From NCBI GenBank assembly GCA_014529385.2, contig CM043963.1, positions 104,700,912 to 104,764,911 of the forward strand: a stretch of DNA of 64,000 nucleotides. The letters are read 5' to 3'. Each line of letters starts with the position of its first letter. Position 1 is the stretch's first letter. The stretch comes from Adiantum capillus-veneris. Taxonomy: Eukaryota; Streptophyta; Polypodiopsida; Polypodiales; Pteridaceae. The notes beneath the pieces were generated by a model. The model saw nothing but the letters and a program-made list of their open reading frames with translations. It was not told the origin of the DNA and made no database searches. Made by a program: the position numbers and the translations under genes. Below are positions 1-13,200 of the stretch, in pieces.

Positions 1-1146
1 CATAGTTGCATCAGTAACATCTTACTGTTAACTGATGCACGCATGACCACGTCCTATATTTAACACACTACATTGATTTCATGAACTAATCATTCTTCAC
101 AAGCAGAGTTTCCTAACTACACCAAATAGCAAGTTGTGGCGTCCGAGGTGGTGACTCTCCCAGTGACTCTCCCAGTTAACCCCGCGGCGTCTAATACGCA
201 TCGCCCTGAAAAAAAACCACCCATCAGCATCCGGCAAGGAACGATTCGTTGGTTGGCCTGAACCAGCTTTTGCCCTCTACGTGTGAATCCCCTCCACCCA
301 CCTTTGCAACCCAGTCATCAAGAATCATGTGAATACCCATGTAAAGTCATATGCTCTGTCCACCTGGCATGATGATGTCACACAGTGTGATGTATCCCTT
401 ATGTCACCCAATCCTATATCTATTAAGACTTCTATGTACCCAAATTTTCAAGTTAATAGAAGCATTTTCTCCCTTTGTCATTATGAATGCTGCCCTTGAT
501 TATCCTCCCTAACCCAACAGATATTTCTCAAGAAAAAGTTCAAAGGGCCCTCCAGTTTGGTGTGAGCTGGAAAACTGACACATCATATGTACATATAAAA
601 GAGGTGATCAGGACATAGTTAACAAGGCGCCTAGAGATCAGAAACTACATTTCCAAGGTCAATCGTGGATTTTTCAAAGATTACATACAACACATAACTA
701 TAAGAAGCCGTTCCTAATCCATTCCATTGCAAAAAGAGCGAGCCATTTCCGTTTTGAATTGCCTTGCCTGCCTCGTTTCCACTTCCTGTTCCATGTGACT
801 ATGGATCAGGACCTTAGGGTGCAATTCACCTCTCATGTGAAGCCCATCCACTTTCAGAATGCTTAGGCATTACAACGTCCTTGGCCTTGTTTCCTCCATT
901 CAAATTTCCGCACGCACCTCGAAACAGATGAAGGTGACCGACTTGTTTGCACGTATGCATAGGTTTTCATGCTCCTACCTCACCTAAAGAACTCATCTCA
1001 AAACACGTCATTGTATGCACTTTCAATGGAACTATTGTACAACATCTATTTCTTTAAACTCATTGAAGCAAAAGAATAAATTTTGGCAACATAAACCTTT
1101 TTGGAAGAGAGAATACAAAAAATTAAACCTTGTCTGATTCCACCAC
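1..1146 (-). other. HIRA 3' untranslated region and downstream flank
   Basis: This stretch follows the HIRA stop codon on the minus strand. I see no open frame with recognisable homology, no LTR ends and no clear canonical AATAAA signal. The 3' end of the transcript cannot be placed from sequence alone. One short plus-strand ORF here (1101-1301) is the antisense shadow of exon 10. Confidence 0.5.
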
Positions 1147-1903
1147 TCATGATTTTGAATCGTTCAAGGCTTGTTGCCTTGCTTCTAGCTCGGACACAAG
1201 ATCTAGAACCTCATTCAGCAAACGCTGAATGCTCCTATTGGAAGCCATTGCAGGCAGTACATGCGACTTCAGCAACTCTTGCTTCTTCAAACCCTATATG
1301 AACGACATGACATGTTTGGATAGTGGACGGAAAAGAAGACTGTCAACACAACACAGCAGCACACAATCAATCTCATTTAAAGTTTTTGATGACCAACAGC
1401 GCTTGATAGTTTAATGATCATGTCAAATGTGCTACAAAGACGGATTATGCCAATTAAATTAGATACCCCATGCCAAACACAGACATTCTATAACATATGA
1501 AGATGTCAAAAAATAAGTTGATTCTCCAAATGATAAACAAGCCAAAAGCATACCAGTACAGTTGATTCCCACTTGCTCACCCCTTCTGTGGTTGCATTGC
1601 TTCCATCCATGGCCGTATCATTGGGAAAAGGAGGACCCAAAAGCTCCATACAAAGCTCCCTCAGCCGAACTTCATCAGCTTCTCTACAGATTTCGAAAAC
1701 ATTAGAAAAACTATCAGAATATCTAAACTAGCAGGTCCAGAGATGCTTGTTCACCATTACAATTCTGAAAGTAAGACCTTGTAAGAAAGCGAGTGTATGC
1801 CAGCAAAAAGTTTTGATAATCCTGTGGAGATTTCAGTGCAATTGCAGATGCCATCTGTGACTCCAAATGGGACCTGGTCGTACTTTTGTCTTCATTCATG
1901 ACC
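1147..1903 (-). CDS. HIRA: HIRA exons 8-10 (C-terminal end)
   Basis: Exon 8 (1903-1778) reads [21 protein letters not shown] and ends FLT plus AG. Exon 9 (1683-1554) supplies the A that completes Arg, then [20 protein letters not shown], and ends KWESTVL. Exon 10 (1293-1147) reads [20 protein letters not shown], then a leucine-rich helix and a TGA stop. These match the conserved C-terminal part of plant HIRA in order and spacing, and the first base completes the codon left open at 48074. The introns at 1684-1777 (94 bp) and 1294-1553 (260 bp) are ordinary. Confidence 0.93.
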
Positions 1904-3715
1904 CTAAAAATGTAAAGTTAAGTTAAACATCTTACTCAAAGAGTAAGCACCATCATAACATACTCATCTCATTTTGTGAGGGTTTTATAGAATTGTCTAC
2001 ACTAGTCAAACAATAGCAAAGCGAAGTCTGGATGTCCATTTTATGAAGAATAATCTACCCACAGAAGCTCACATTCACCATCAAGGGAAAGTGCACGGTA
2101 TAGGCTCACGGTGATCACCCATAAAACTATCTAACCATCAACTCCATCATGCATTGTAAGGATTCTAGTCCTACTTTGTGTTCTACACTACTTAATCTAT
2201 GTGATCAAGACTGAAAGTTGAAATTACACTCAAGAGACTAGAACACCGTTGCTTGATTGCTTGATTGAATGAATGAAACTAAGTACAATAGACTCCTTTA
2301 TGAGAGATAAGAGACATGAATGAATAGTAATGACCAATCACGAACAGACACTCTTTTGGACGAATAGACGTGTCTTTAAGCGAACAATTCCACCATTAGA
2401 TGAAGGGACATGGCCAGTCGTCGAAAGGGTGTGACTTTTGATGAAGAGGTGTGTCATTAGAACAAAGAGTTGCAACCAGTCAAGAATAGAGGTCACTCTT
2501 CGTATCAGCAACTGGAATCAGCAAGGAGAGACACGTAACAATCGTGACATTCCCTCCCATTTAACATAAAACCCATGTGTCAAATCAAAGTCAGCCGCTT
2601 GTCAAAGAACTCTTGAAAGAGGTTGGAGTACTGCTACATGTCATCATCAGTTTGCCAAGTAGAAGCTGACTCTGGTCTAGATCCATCCACTTGACGAGAA
2701 ATTTGTTGTGATGTTTCTTCTTGTTTCTTTCTAACAAACGTCAAGAATCTTTTCTGGAACAAGAATGATGTGTTCACCTTCAATTTCTGGCACATAAGAA
2801 AAGTCTACAGTAGCGAATCTCCTTGAATGTAATGTTTGAGCCATGAAATGTGAGAAGTTGGATGAATCTTATCCATGAGGCAGAAATTCCAACTTGTAAT
2901 TGACAACTGAATTCTTCTTGATGATCTTGAAAGGTCCATAGAAGCGAGGTCGCAACTTTAAAAAACTGACTTCACAGCTTTGGAGCCATGTTGCCTCCTC
3001 CAGGTCTAGAGGATTTTTCCCTTGCCTTCCCAGTGTTGTTACTGCCCTATGGGCTCCGCTTTCCCTTTTTCAAAGTTTCTCACCTTTTTATTAGGTCAAG
3101 AGGGGGAGTATTTGGGTCAGGCAGCCTGGATTTAGGCTTATAAATAGGCCAGGAAGGCCCCTCTTGGAGTGCACAAGAAGCTCAGCAGGACACCCTTATG
3201 GGCAGGTCTTGCGTTATAACTTGCTGGCCTCCTAGCGTTTCTGCTAGGCAGCCTTGTGGTGCTTTGGTGGCAGCCAAGGGCAGCGTGCCGACTTGATCCC
3301 CAGGCAGAGGCCCTTCACTTAGTGCGACGAGCAGCAGTGAATTTCCTTCGGGTTTATTCCTCAGGACAGTCTGTTCGGTGGCCACCAAGTGCAAAGACAA
3401 AGCACTTCCTTCTTGGTGCAGGTCTAGGAGAGCAAAGATCTCCATATCCCCAAGAGGGCAGCCACACCAGCAGCCTTGAGGCATGTCCCTCTCTCTCTCT
3501 CTCTCTCTCTCTTGATGCGAGGAGGAGGAACAATCTAGGAGTCCTTGCCCATGTGGAGACCACGTCAGTGGTTTTGTGTACAGGAGTAGATAGCAGTAGT
3601 AGCAGCATTTGTGTATACCTTGGGTCTATCCTCTGAGGCATGTAAGTGCTAGGCCGGCGGACCACACTTGGTCACCTATATGAGCAGTTTGTTATCAGCA
3701 TGGAGAGCCTTTGCC

Positions 3716-3772
<57 letters not shown>

Positions 3773-4770
3773 ACTCTTACACAGTCCGAGATCACCAGGC
3801 TCATCCGCCAGGACTTGACTCAGCTAGACACCAAGAGGACATGGATACAACCAGCACAGGAGCTGGGCACGAAGATGGCTTTCTACAAAGAGCATCTCCT
3901 CCAGCTTACGGTTGATGGCTTTGTGACGAGACCGAGATACATGGACACCCACTTGTCTCATGGGATACGATGTGCTATAGGCCAGATACGTACATCTTCA
4001 CACTAGTTGCGGATCGAGACTGGGAGATACAGCGGAGTACCAGCAGAGGCCAGGACATGCCCCCTGTGTGACATCGAGCCTGAGACAGAGTTGCACTACA
4101 AGTGCCACTACCCTGTCTACTACGAGATACGAGACCGCTTCCATTGCTTGTTTAGAGAGGGCTTTGGACCATTCTCCAGAGTCATGCAGTACGAGGATCA
4201 AAGATGCTTGGGTTTGTTTTTGCTCGAGCTACGCAGACACAGAGAGAGCCTGATGAGAGGAGAGGCTAGCCAATCCCAAAGACAGATCACAGATTTCTTT
4301 AGAGCTGCCACTGGACACCCGGAGGAGTTACTACCACAGCAGAGCTCGTCGTCTCACACCAGAGGCACACTGATCGACCGAGCGACTAAGCTTGGAAGAT
4401 CCAAACGCCCACGACTGCGGAGGACTACACAGCATCAGCGGAGGCTGCATCAGAGGATTCGGATCACTTTGGCTCGACATGCACGACGCCCGGTCAGACT
4501 ACTGACCATGGAGGAGATTGATGAGATCCGCCAGCGAAGACCGATGCTGGATCTCTTGTGATCTAGCTATCCCAACTAGCTGTTGTTCACACCTAGTAGT
4601 TTAGGATTCCATAGTATTTTATTGTGACATTTGTCATTTCATTTTTGTCATTGTTGTCATCTTGTTACTCTGACTCTGACTCTGTATCAGATCCACCACA
4701 TTGTAACTTTCTGGTCTCATAGGTCACTTTGGCCTTTTGAAGACGTTAATATAACATTTCATTTCATTTC

Positions 4771-4855
<85 letters not shown>

Positions 4856-7800
4856 GTGCACATGGCTCTGTGTGCCACGTGGACATGCTTCATCGACTTC
4901 CAGAGCCAATTTTCCCCTTCTTAGATAGTGATGTCTAGAATCCTAGGAGGATTAGTACCGGCAATTTTGTGAGCCTGTTCGCAGGACCTACGTGTCCGGA
5001 CAAGTCGATTAGATTAGGTTTCCCAGTTTTGGAACCCTCTTGCATAAATGGTTTGTACACGCATTTTGACAGATGTTTTTACACTAAGGTGGGCATCTGG
5101 CATGACGTACATGTAGTTCTAGGTTAGAGGAATCCAATGAGCCATTCCCCGCGTCGTTCAGATTCCCAAGTGGGCGGATGTGCGAAAATTTCACCCATAT
5201 CTGGACCCCTGGACCAATTTTTAGGTAACTTGGTAAGTTGGTGGACACTTGCCCTACCTGATGCCTAATAAGTTCTTAACCAGTAATATTCACCTATAAA
5301 GGGAACCAAGGAGCTAGCATTCTCATCACATTGTGCAAGCGCCAGGAGTAGGGAGCGAGAGCACATCAGCCAGCGTTTTCTGCCATCAGCCCTGAGCCCC
5401 TAGCGTTTTCGGTTTTCAGCCCTTTGCTTCTTCGGAAGGCAGCAGATCAGCCAGCGTTTTCTGCTTTCAGCCCTTGCGCCAAGAGAACCTAGCAGATCAG
5501 GCCAGCGTTTTCAGTTTTCAGCTTGTCCTTCGCGACTGAATTGCTCGGAAAGCTGCCCATGCATGTCCCCATTGCGGTCCAATACTTTAACAGCCCATTG
5601 AGCCCTCGCCTCGGCCATTCCCTCGCCGCCATTGAGTCCTCCATTGCTGTCCATCATCGGCATCGTCGAGATCTGCATTTTCAGCCCTTCATTCCTCTCA
5701 CATCGGGAGTGCAAACCAGCCCCTTGGTGGCCATCCGCACATCAAGAAGGACCCAAGGTGCATCAAATCAGCCCCGGAAGTGCCTCTATCAAAGGAGTTA
5801 CAGCGGATACAGTCATCATTTGAGTCAATACAGTCTGCATTGAGGTATTGCATTGTGTGTACATTCCATTTACGCAATTTAAAGCAAATACCACATCGGC
5901 ACGGTGTGGGTAGCCCTTGAGAGGGTTGGTTGGGACCTTATCGGGTATCGCTCTTCTCTTCTCTCTCTTCCTCTCTCCCTCTACACATCACTATTGCATT
6001 CTTTCAACCCCTCTCTTCAGGGGAAAGTAAAAGGAATCATCATTTAAGATTTAAGGAATCACTAAAGCAAGGAAAGAAGAAGGATTTGTGGAAGTGTAAA
6101 ACTAGACCTTCACCATTTCAATTCCACTGCACCTGACACTCTCTCTCTCTGTGTGTCACAAATTGCTGACATGTCAAGCCACTCAAGAACGGAGCCAACT
6201 TGCAGATCCTGCACGAGGGGCTTCAACTGTAACAGCAACAGAAGAAGTTTTACAAACTTGCAAAGTCTTGCCAAGTGGCCTATTTTTTAAGAGGAGTTCC
6301 CACCAACTTATGGAACTCCGTCCAATGGGGCCAAGTGACCTATAGGCATTAAAATTAAAGCAACCACACACTCAGAAGACTAGCGTACAAAACTAATGAG
6401 GTGGCAGCATCTGTATGGATGTTCCGTGATTTCTACTAATGTGGCACTATACAAACACCCACGTTTTGCGCTACAAGCTGCTGATGTGGCAGAACTGTAC
6501 GGATTCCTACTTTTGCACTGGCAGTTGTTTGCGTTAGCTTTTGAAGACAAGATGCTTTTAGAACTTGAAGCTTTTCATGTAACTGCTTTTAGAGGGCCAA
6601 GGGCCTTATGAGCCAAGCGCTCATTCTCTAGCATGCTCCCACGTGGAGGTGCAGAAGATGGAGTACCGGCGTTGTACTCAGTTCAGCATTATAAAGAATG
6701 CCGAAAGGGGTGCCACGGTTTGGGACCAATGCTCTCTTGGGCTGGAACTCCGACACTCCGCGTCTCGGGTGTCGTGTATCTCTTTCAATTTAGTGGTTAT
6801 TTGAAGTGCTTAAAGTTGTTCAGTCTATTCTTTTCCATTGGCACGTGGTGCCCGTGCTCGTTACATCTTCTCTCTTTCTACCTCAGTGATCTCTCTTCTC
6901 CAGAGTTACCTTGTATATGTATGTGGCATTGTAGGTGTTCTCTAGTGTCAAGAGGATCTTATCAGAGTTGAGCCAGATTGAAGTCGAGGAGTCCACCAAA
7001 TCGGAGGCCAATTCATGTCTTCATTGCATTTCCGCTGCTTATTCTAGCATGGTATAAGAGCCATGGTGTCATGACCACCTTGGATGCTCGATATTAGCTC
7101 CTCAGGTGCCGTCTCGGACTTCATTGAAAGAGAGAAGAAGCTTGCTGTATCTTCCTCGTTTTTCTCCAATTTGGAGCAGATTTGGGTTACGGGTATGTGG
7201 AGGCTATGGACCCTCGTCTACAACTTCCCCGTCTTTTACCCTTGATTACCCCGACCCCTCTTCACCAAGGGAAATCCGATGGAGGTTTCAACATGTAGAG
7301 CATTGCTGGATTGTTCCGGTTTTCTCAAATGGAGTTATGTTGCCAAGCTTTCTCACAAGGGGAGCAAGCATGCGACCTTTGGTTGACCCGAGGGGGAAGC
7401 TGTCACAAATTACTGACGTGTCAAGCCACTAAAGACCCCAAGGGTTAGGACTCCCTCAGGCTAACCCTAGCCAACCTGCAAATCCTAGCCGAGTGTTACC
7501 ATATACATGTGGTAGTGATGTGTGTGAACACACTTAGGACCGCCGGGGCATTTTTCCCCGTTTTAGGAGGTTTTTTCCCTCGTGCATTGTATATACGCCC
7601 ATCATTGTAGGGCTATCCATCTTTCCATTGCACACTAAGTAATACACTCTCTGTTGTGTGCCTTCAGCTTCCTTCGTCTTCGCCAAGCTGTGTGTGTTTT
7701 CCTGCAACCCTAATTCCAACAATTGGTATCAGAGCAAGTTGCGTCCTCCCGGGCTTAGTCACCAGCAACTCCAACACATGCCTGCTCACTTTCTCCGATT

Positions 7801-10216
7801 TCAATGAGCTTTGGCAAGCTTCGCAGGTCAACAAAAATTTCGGACAAGCTCAAGGAGCTTAGTTTGCTCAGATTTCTGATTTGGACTCATTTCAACCTCC
7901 GTTCCCCTACAGCAGAGCTGCACAGGCTATTTCGTCATTTTGTGCAGAATTTCTGTCAGTGCCGTTTTCTGCATAATAGGTCCCTTGCAGTCTTCTACGG
8001 TTTGTATTATATAGCACGTGTTGCTCCCGCTTTGTTTCTCCTCTTTTCGGATAGTTTTCACATCACGTGCAGCATTCACCATGGCTCACAACAAGACACG
8101 TGTTCAAGATATTTGATGCTGAGGACAGATTGCATGGGAACAATTACCCTATGTAGGCTTACATGATGCAGCATGTTCTTGTGTCAAAGGGCGTCTGGAA
8201 TATTGTGCAGGGCATTGATGTACGTCCTGGTTCTGAGGATGTAGGCGATGTTGAGGATGTTACAGGTCTTGCTGCATGGATTGCTGCTGTTAAGAGTTGT
8301 TTTGCCTACAGCAGAACAAGCTCGTTGGGATGTAAAGGATGCGCAGTTGATTGCGTTATCTGTGAAGCGCCCATTACTCCTCACATTCGTTGAAATCTGC
8401 AAAACAAGCTTGGGAATTTCTGGTTGGTCTTTATGCAAGCCGCAATGAGGCAAAAATTGCATTGCTGCGTAAAGAGCTGGAGTCAAAGATTCTGCATGAG
8501 GAAGATGATATGGACACTTTCCTTGCTGGTGTCAAGGATATCAATGAGCAACTTATTTCTGCAGGAGAAGTCATTTCAGACAGTTCCCTAGTGCAGACTG
8601 TTCTTGATGCCTTGCCAGTGTCACAAGCCGGGCACCACGTGCCAATAGAAAAGAACATATACCTTCATAAGTTCAGAATAGTCTGAACTCACGAATTATA
8701 AGAGGGAATAAAGCACTCATAAAACTATAAACGCAAGGGACACAAGAAAAGAAAAGAAAAACAAAAACAAACAAACAAACTAACTAAATCACTTTGTTTG
8801 CTACGGAACAAAACTAGATAAAACAAAACATTATTAACTTAAAAATGTTTTTAGAAAAGGCATGTGTAAAATAAGTAGGCTTAAAACAAGTACTCAACTT
8901 TAAGCAAAAGAAGGATAAGACATCTTAAAAACTTAATCCTAGAAATCAAACTTCACACAACAACTTCTAACGGAACACATTCTTAAGTCCTCATGTAAGC
9001 TAAATACGAAATCGAAAAATGAATACTACTACAAACCTACGAAGAGCAAAGAACCAAACTTGACAATATGTGATCTCAACTTCGCTGCTTGTCCAAACAG
9101 GAAGAATAAGATTATCACCTTTATCATGCATAGCTTGGACAACAGCTATGACATCCCTACTCACGTCGTCAGTGCCCAAGAGTAGGTGCAGGTGTATATA
9201 GAGGTCATTCATTATTTGAACGTACTCTACAAAACCAACGAGCTGAGTTTCTATCACCCTCCAGAGGTGATGGGCATACTCAGCCATGACAAAGGTTAGC
9301 ATTTGTCAAGCTCTAGTAAAAATACTAGAAGCGCTAAAGATCAAAACAACAACATAAGGTGTTATTAAGTCAAACAATAAGTGGGCTTTTCAGCTCCCCA
9401 CTTCTATTGAATTTACTACTGATTATCTTGAACATTCCAAAGGAAGAAACATTAAAAATAAACTTACTACGATGCAAAAATGAACGAATGTTTTTCATGA
9501 TTCTTTTGAATGAGTATCCTTTTTCAACTAGTAAAGAAATAAGATGGCAAGATTGAACAACAAAAGTAGAATTACTAGAACAAAGACGAGAAAATCTAAA
9601 TCGTTCAGAGCAAATGACACCGTACTTAGCTAAAAGAGAAATGTGAGGCATACGGATGATTTTTAGATTGGCATATTCTGGTTCAAGGCGCTTATCATAG
9701 ATATCTACTTCTAATCCCAAGGGAGTCTGAAAAATCTTAAGGTCTAAAAAGGCACAACAATCACTATTTGTGCCAATAGAAAAGAACAGACTGATCAGAC
9801 TTTTAGCACTTAAATAACAAATGAACTGAAATAGAGAGAGCACACGCGACATGGAGTGGCGGAATTCCACCCCAGAGAGTATTGGCCCCAAACCCTGGCG
9901 CCCCTTTCGGTATTTCTTTATATTGCATCAACACAGTACAAGCCAGTACTCCAGACTCTGCACCTTCTCCAGGAAGCATGCCAGAGAATGAGCCCTAACC
10001 TCATATTTAAAGGCCCTAGGCCCCAAAAGCAGTTTATAGTAAAAAGCCTTCAAACTTAAAAGCATCTGGTCCAAAAGCAAAGCAAAAAAACTGCCAACGT
10101 AAATCACGGAAATCCGTACAGCCTGCACGTCATCAGCCAGCGCAAAACGCAGAAGTCCGTACAACATGCTACGTCATCATGTCAGCGCAATTTTCAAAAA
10201 TTTGCCACGTCATCAG

Positions 10217-10253
<37 letters not shown>

Positions 10254-13200
10254 TGCTTTATTTTAATCCTTTATGTCACTTGGGGCCCCATCGGACGGGG
10301 TCCCCATAAGTTGGTAGGACTTCTTTTGTTACTTGCTCTTCTTAGGGTTTAGGCCCCTCGGCCAGCATGTGTAAGTTAGCTCCATTCTTTAGGCTTTGAC
10401 ACGTCAGCAATTTGTGACATCCCTCTTTCTTGAAAGAGTAATCGTCCGCGATTACAGGATATCTGCAAAACAACTCAAGTTAGCTCAAAAATTTCCGAGG
10501 GGCAATCAGTTTGCTCTTTTTTTTTATTAAGGAGTTAGCTTCTCCTTTCTACAATGCAACACAAATGCTTACATATGCATGTTACAAGACATAGAAACAT
10601 AAGCCGCCGATGGACACTCCTCCCGCATAACCTAACAAGGTCGGGGCCGGGAGATATTCAACGACTCCCTCATCACTCCTCCCGCATAACCTAAAAAGGT
10701 CCGGGCCGGGAGATATAGAGGCCTTTTACAACCAAACGCCCCCCAGACCGCAGCCTGCGTCGTTTGGAGGTGCTAAGAGAAACCATGGCTCAAACTTCTT
10801 AATACTCCTCTCGCATAACCATCCAGGTCCGGGCCGGGAGTCACAACAACAATTATTTTACAAGCATACAACCAAACGCTCCCCAGGCATCAGCTTGCGT
10901 CGTTCGGAGGTTTGCAAATACAACGAAACGCTCCCCGGGCATCGGCCTGCATCGTTCCGAGGTTCAAACGATACCAAAACAGTATTTCTCACTTCTCCAC
11001 CCAGGAGTAAAATCACGGATCAATGAAACTAGTATTAAAACGAGAGTCAAACATTTCAAATCAGCACCAAAACAGGTTCAAAACAGATACCATCCATTTC
11101 AAACAAATTTCAAACAGGATCACGAAACAAGTTCTTAAACAGATTTCAAACTTAAAAAGCAATCTCGACATCAATCGAGCTCAAAAAATCGGCTGACTTT
11201 CCATCTTGGAACCTGCACCAAAAATTAGGGTTAGGTTCATTCCGTAAGATCGTAGCCGAGCACAGCATGGTCCATCAGCTCTTGGACAGACAGTGTTTCT
11301 TTGGAGGCGATGGTAGTCCCAAGATAGCAATCGCATCGAACCTCCAAGTTTATCAACTCGAGAAGAGACATCTATTGAGAGATGTGGAGAAATTTCAAGA
11401 TATAATCTGCTAGGTTTTCCATGGCAAGCATTTCAAGATACCCCACTCTGCCAAAAGTTGCACTCTGAAGGAAGATGTCAGAAACCAAATAACTTCGGGC
11501 AAATTTTTTTCTTGAAAGCTTGCCAAGTACTTGGAGTATGTTGCTTGACAGCTGTAGATATCAACATCTACATGGCACTGCTTCTGAGAAAATCAGTGAC
11601 TTGAAACAAATCTGGATCCTTCTCTTGCAAGTGATCTTAATTGGCTTATGTCCTATAAGACATGAGCGGTGGAGACAGAAGCACCTCCGATGCGCGACGA
11701 AGTAAGGGTAGGAGTGGCTAATAAGTCCGGGTTGGAGGGCGAAGATCCCTCAAATAAAATTCCAATAGCTCTGTTTGCTCTTTTATAGGACCAGTATGCT
11801 TTCAGAAAAGCACACGCCTGATGCTCTAATACCTCTGTCACAAGCCGGGCACCAAGTGCCAATAGAAATGAACAGACTGATCAGACTTTTAGCACTTAAA
11901 TAACAACTGAACTGAAATACAGAGAGAGCACGCGCGACACAGAGTGCGGAATTCCACCCCAGAGAGTATTGGCCCCAAACCCTGCCGCCCCTTTCGGTAT
12001 TTCTTTATATTGCATCAACACAGTACAAGCTGGTACTCCAAACTCTGCACCTTCTCCAAGAAGCATGCCAGTGAATGAGCCCTAACCTCATATTTAAAGG
12101 CCCTAGGCCCCAAAAGCAGTTTACAGTAAAAAGCCTTCAAACTTAAAAGCATCTGGTCCAAACGCAAAGCCAAAAAACTGTCATCGTAAATCACGGAAAT
12201 CCGTACATCTTGCCACGTCATCAGCCAACGCAAAACGTGGAAGTCCGTACAACCTGCCACGTCATCATGTTAGTGCAATTTTCAAAAATCTGCCACATCA
12301 TCGGTTTTTGTATGTGTGTGTGTGTATGTGTCTCCTGCTTTATTTTAATATTTTATGTCACTTGGGGCCCCATCGGCGGGGTCCCCATAAGTTGGTAGGA
12401 TTTCTTTTGTTACTTGCTCTTCTTAGGGTTTAGGCCCCTCGGCCGGCATCTGTAAGTTGGTTTGTGACAGCCAGACTCTTACCAGACTTTTGCTAGTGCT
12501 TGGAGACTTATGACCCAAGGAAATCCTGAAGTTGTCAAGTTTGATGCATTGTGCACATTGTTGTTGCAAGAGTCACTTTCCAGAAAAAACAGGACTAGAC
12601 GGCATGCAGTTGAACAGGCTTTTATTGTTGCTCAAAGAAAGGGTGGTAACAGCAATGCAGCCACTTCTTATGGTTCTTCTGCGAGTGGAAAATCACTTGA
12701 TCCTGATGCTTCTGCTGGCAACAATTCGTCTGGAATTTGTGGTGATAAGGGCAAAAAGAAGATGCGTTGCCATTATTGTAAAGCTAATGATCACTTGATC
12801 AAGCAGTGTCCTAAGTTGAAGGTCAAAGAGGCTAAGAAGAAAGAGGGTGATTCCACTGCAAATGCTGGTTCCACTACAAATGCAACTATTGTTGATTCTA
12901 CTGTGAAAGGAGACTGTGATGTTGATGTTGATGTAGAATGGGCTTTTAGTGCAGAGTGTACCTATAATGCTGTTGTCCATGATGCATGCATGTCAATTGC
13001 AACAGATTCACATGTGTGGTATTTTGACACTTATGCTACAAAGCACATTACCTCACATTGTGATTTATTCACCTCTCTTGAGTCTGTCCCTCATCAAAAT
13101 TCAGTTACTTGTGCTAACAATGCCTCTTATCCGGTTCAAGGAGTTGGAAAGATTGTGCTTACTGCTGCAAATTCTTTCACACTTGTTGATACAATTTATG

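Larger units (their letters stand above)
8619..12469 (-). mobile_element. X-b: complete non-autonomous LTR retrotransposon (LARD-like)
   Basis: In minus orientation there is a 5' LTR (12469-11836, 634 bp, TGTCACAAAC...GGCTTGTGACA), a primer binding site (GAGGTATTAGAGC, next to 11835), about 1.4 kb of noncoding internal DNA, a polypurine tract (AAGAGGGA), and a 3' LTR (10419-8619, interrupted by a Penelope-like insert). The target duplication GCCAG lies at 8614-8618 and 12470-12474. No gag or pol is present, so it depends on a partner element. Shared LTR motifs suggest a gypsy-type helper. The copia 1 gag frame continues across the empty site, which confirms the boundaries. Confidence 0.88.

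Noticed and set aside
4631-4924. ORF rich in Leu-Ser repeats, and similar ones at 3646-3915, 55433-55852 and 56357-56753
   Set aside because: Produced by CT/GA/CA microsatellites, not real proteins.
10595-10970. CRISPR-like array, because of the regularly repeated motifs
   Set aside because: Only three imperfect copies of each of two motifs, inside an LTR element; no direct-repeat/spacer regularity and the genome is eukaryotic.
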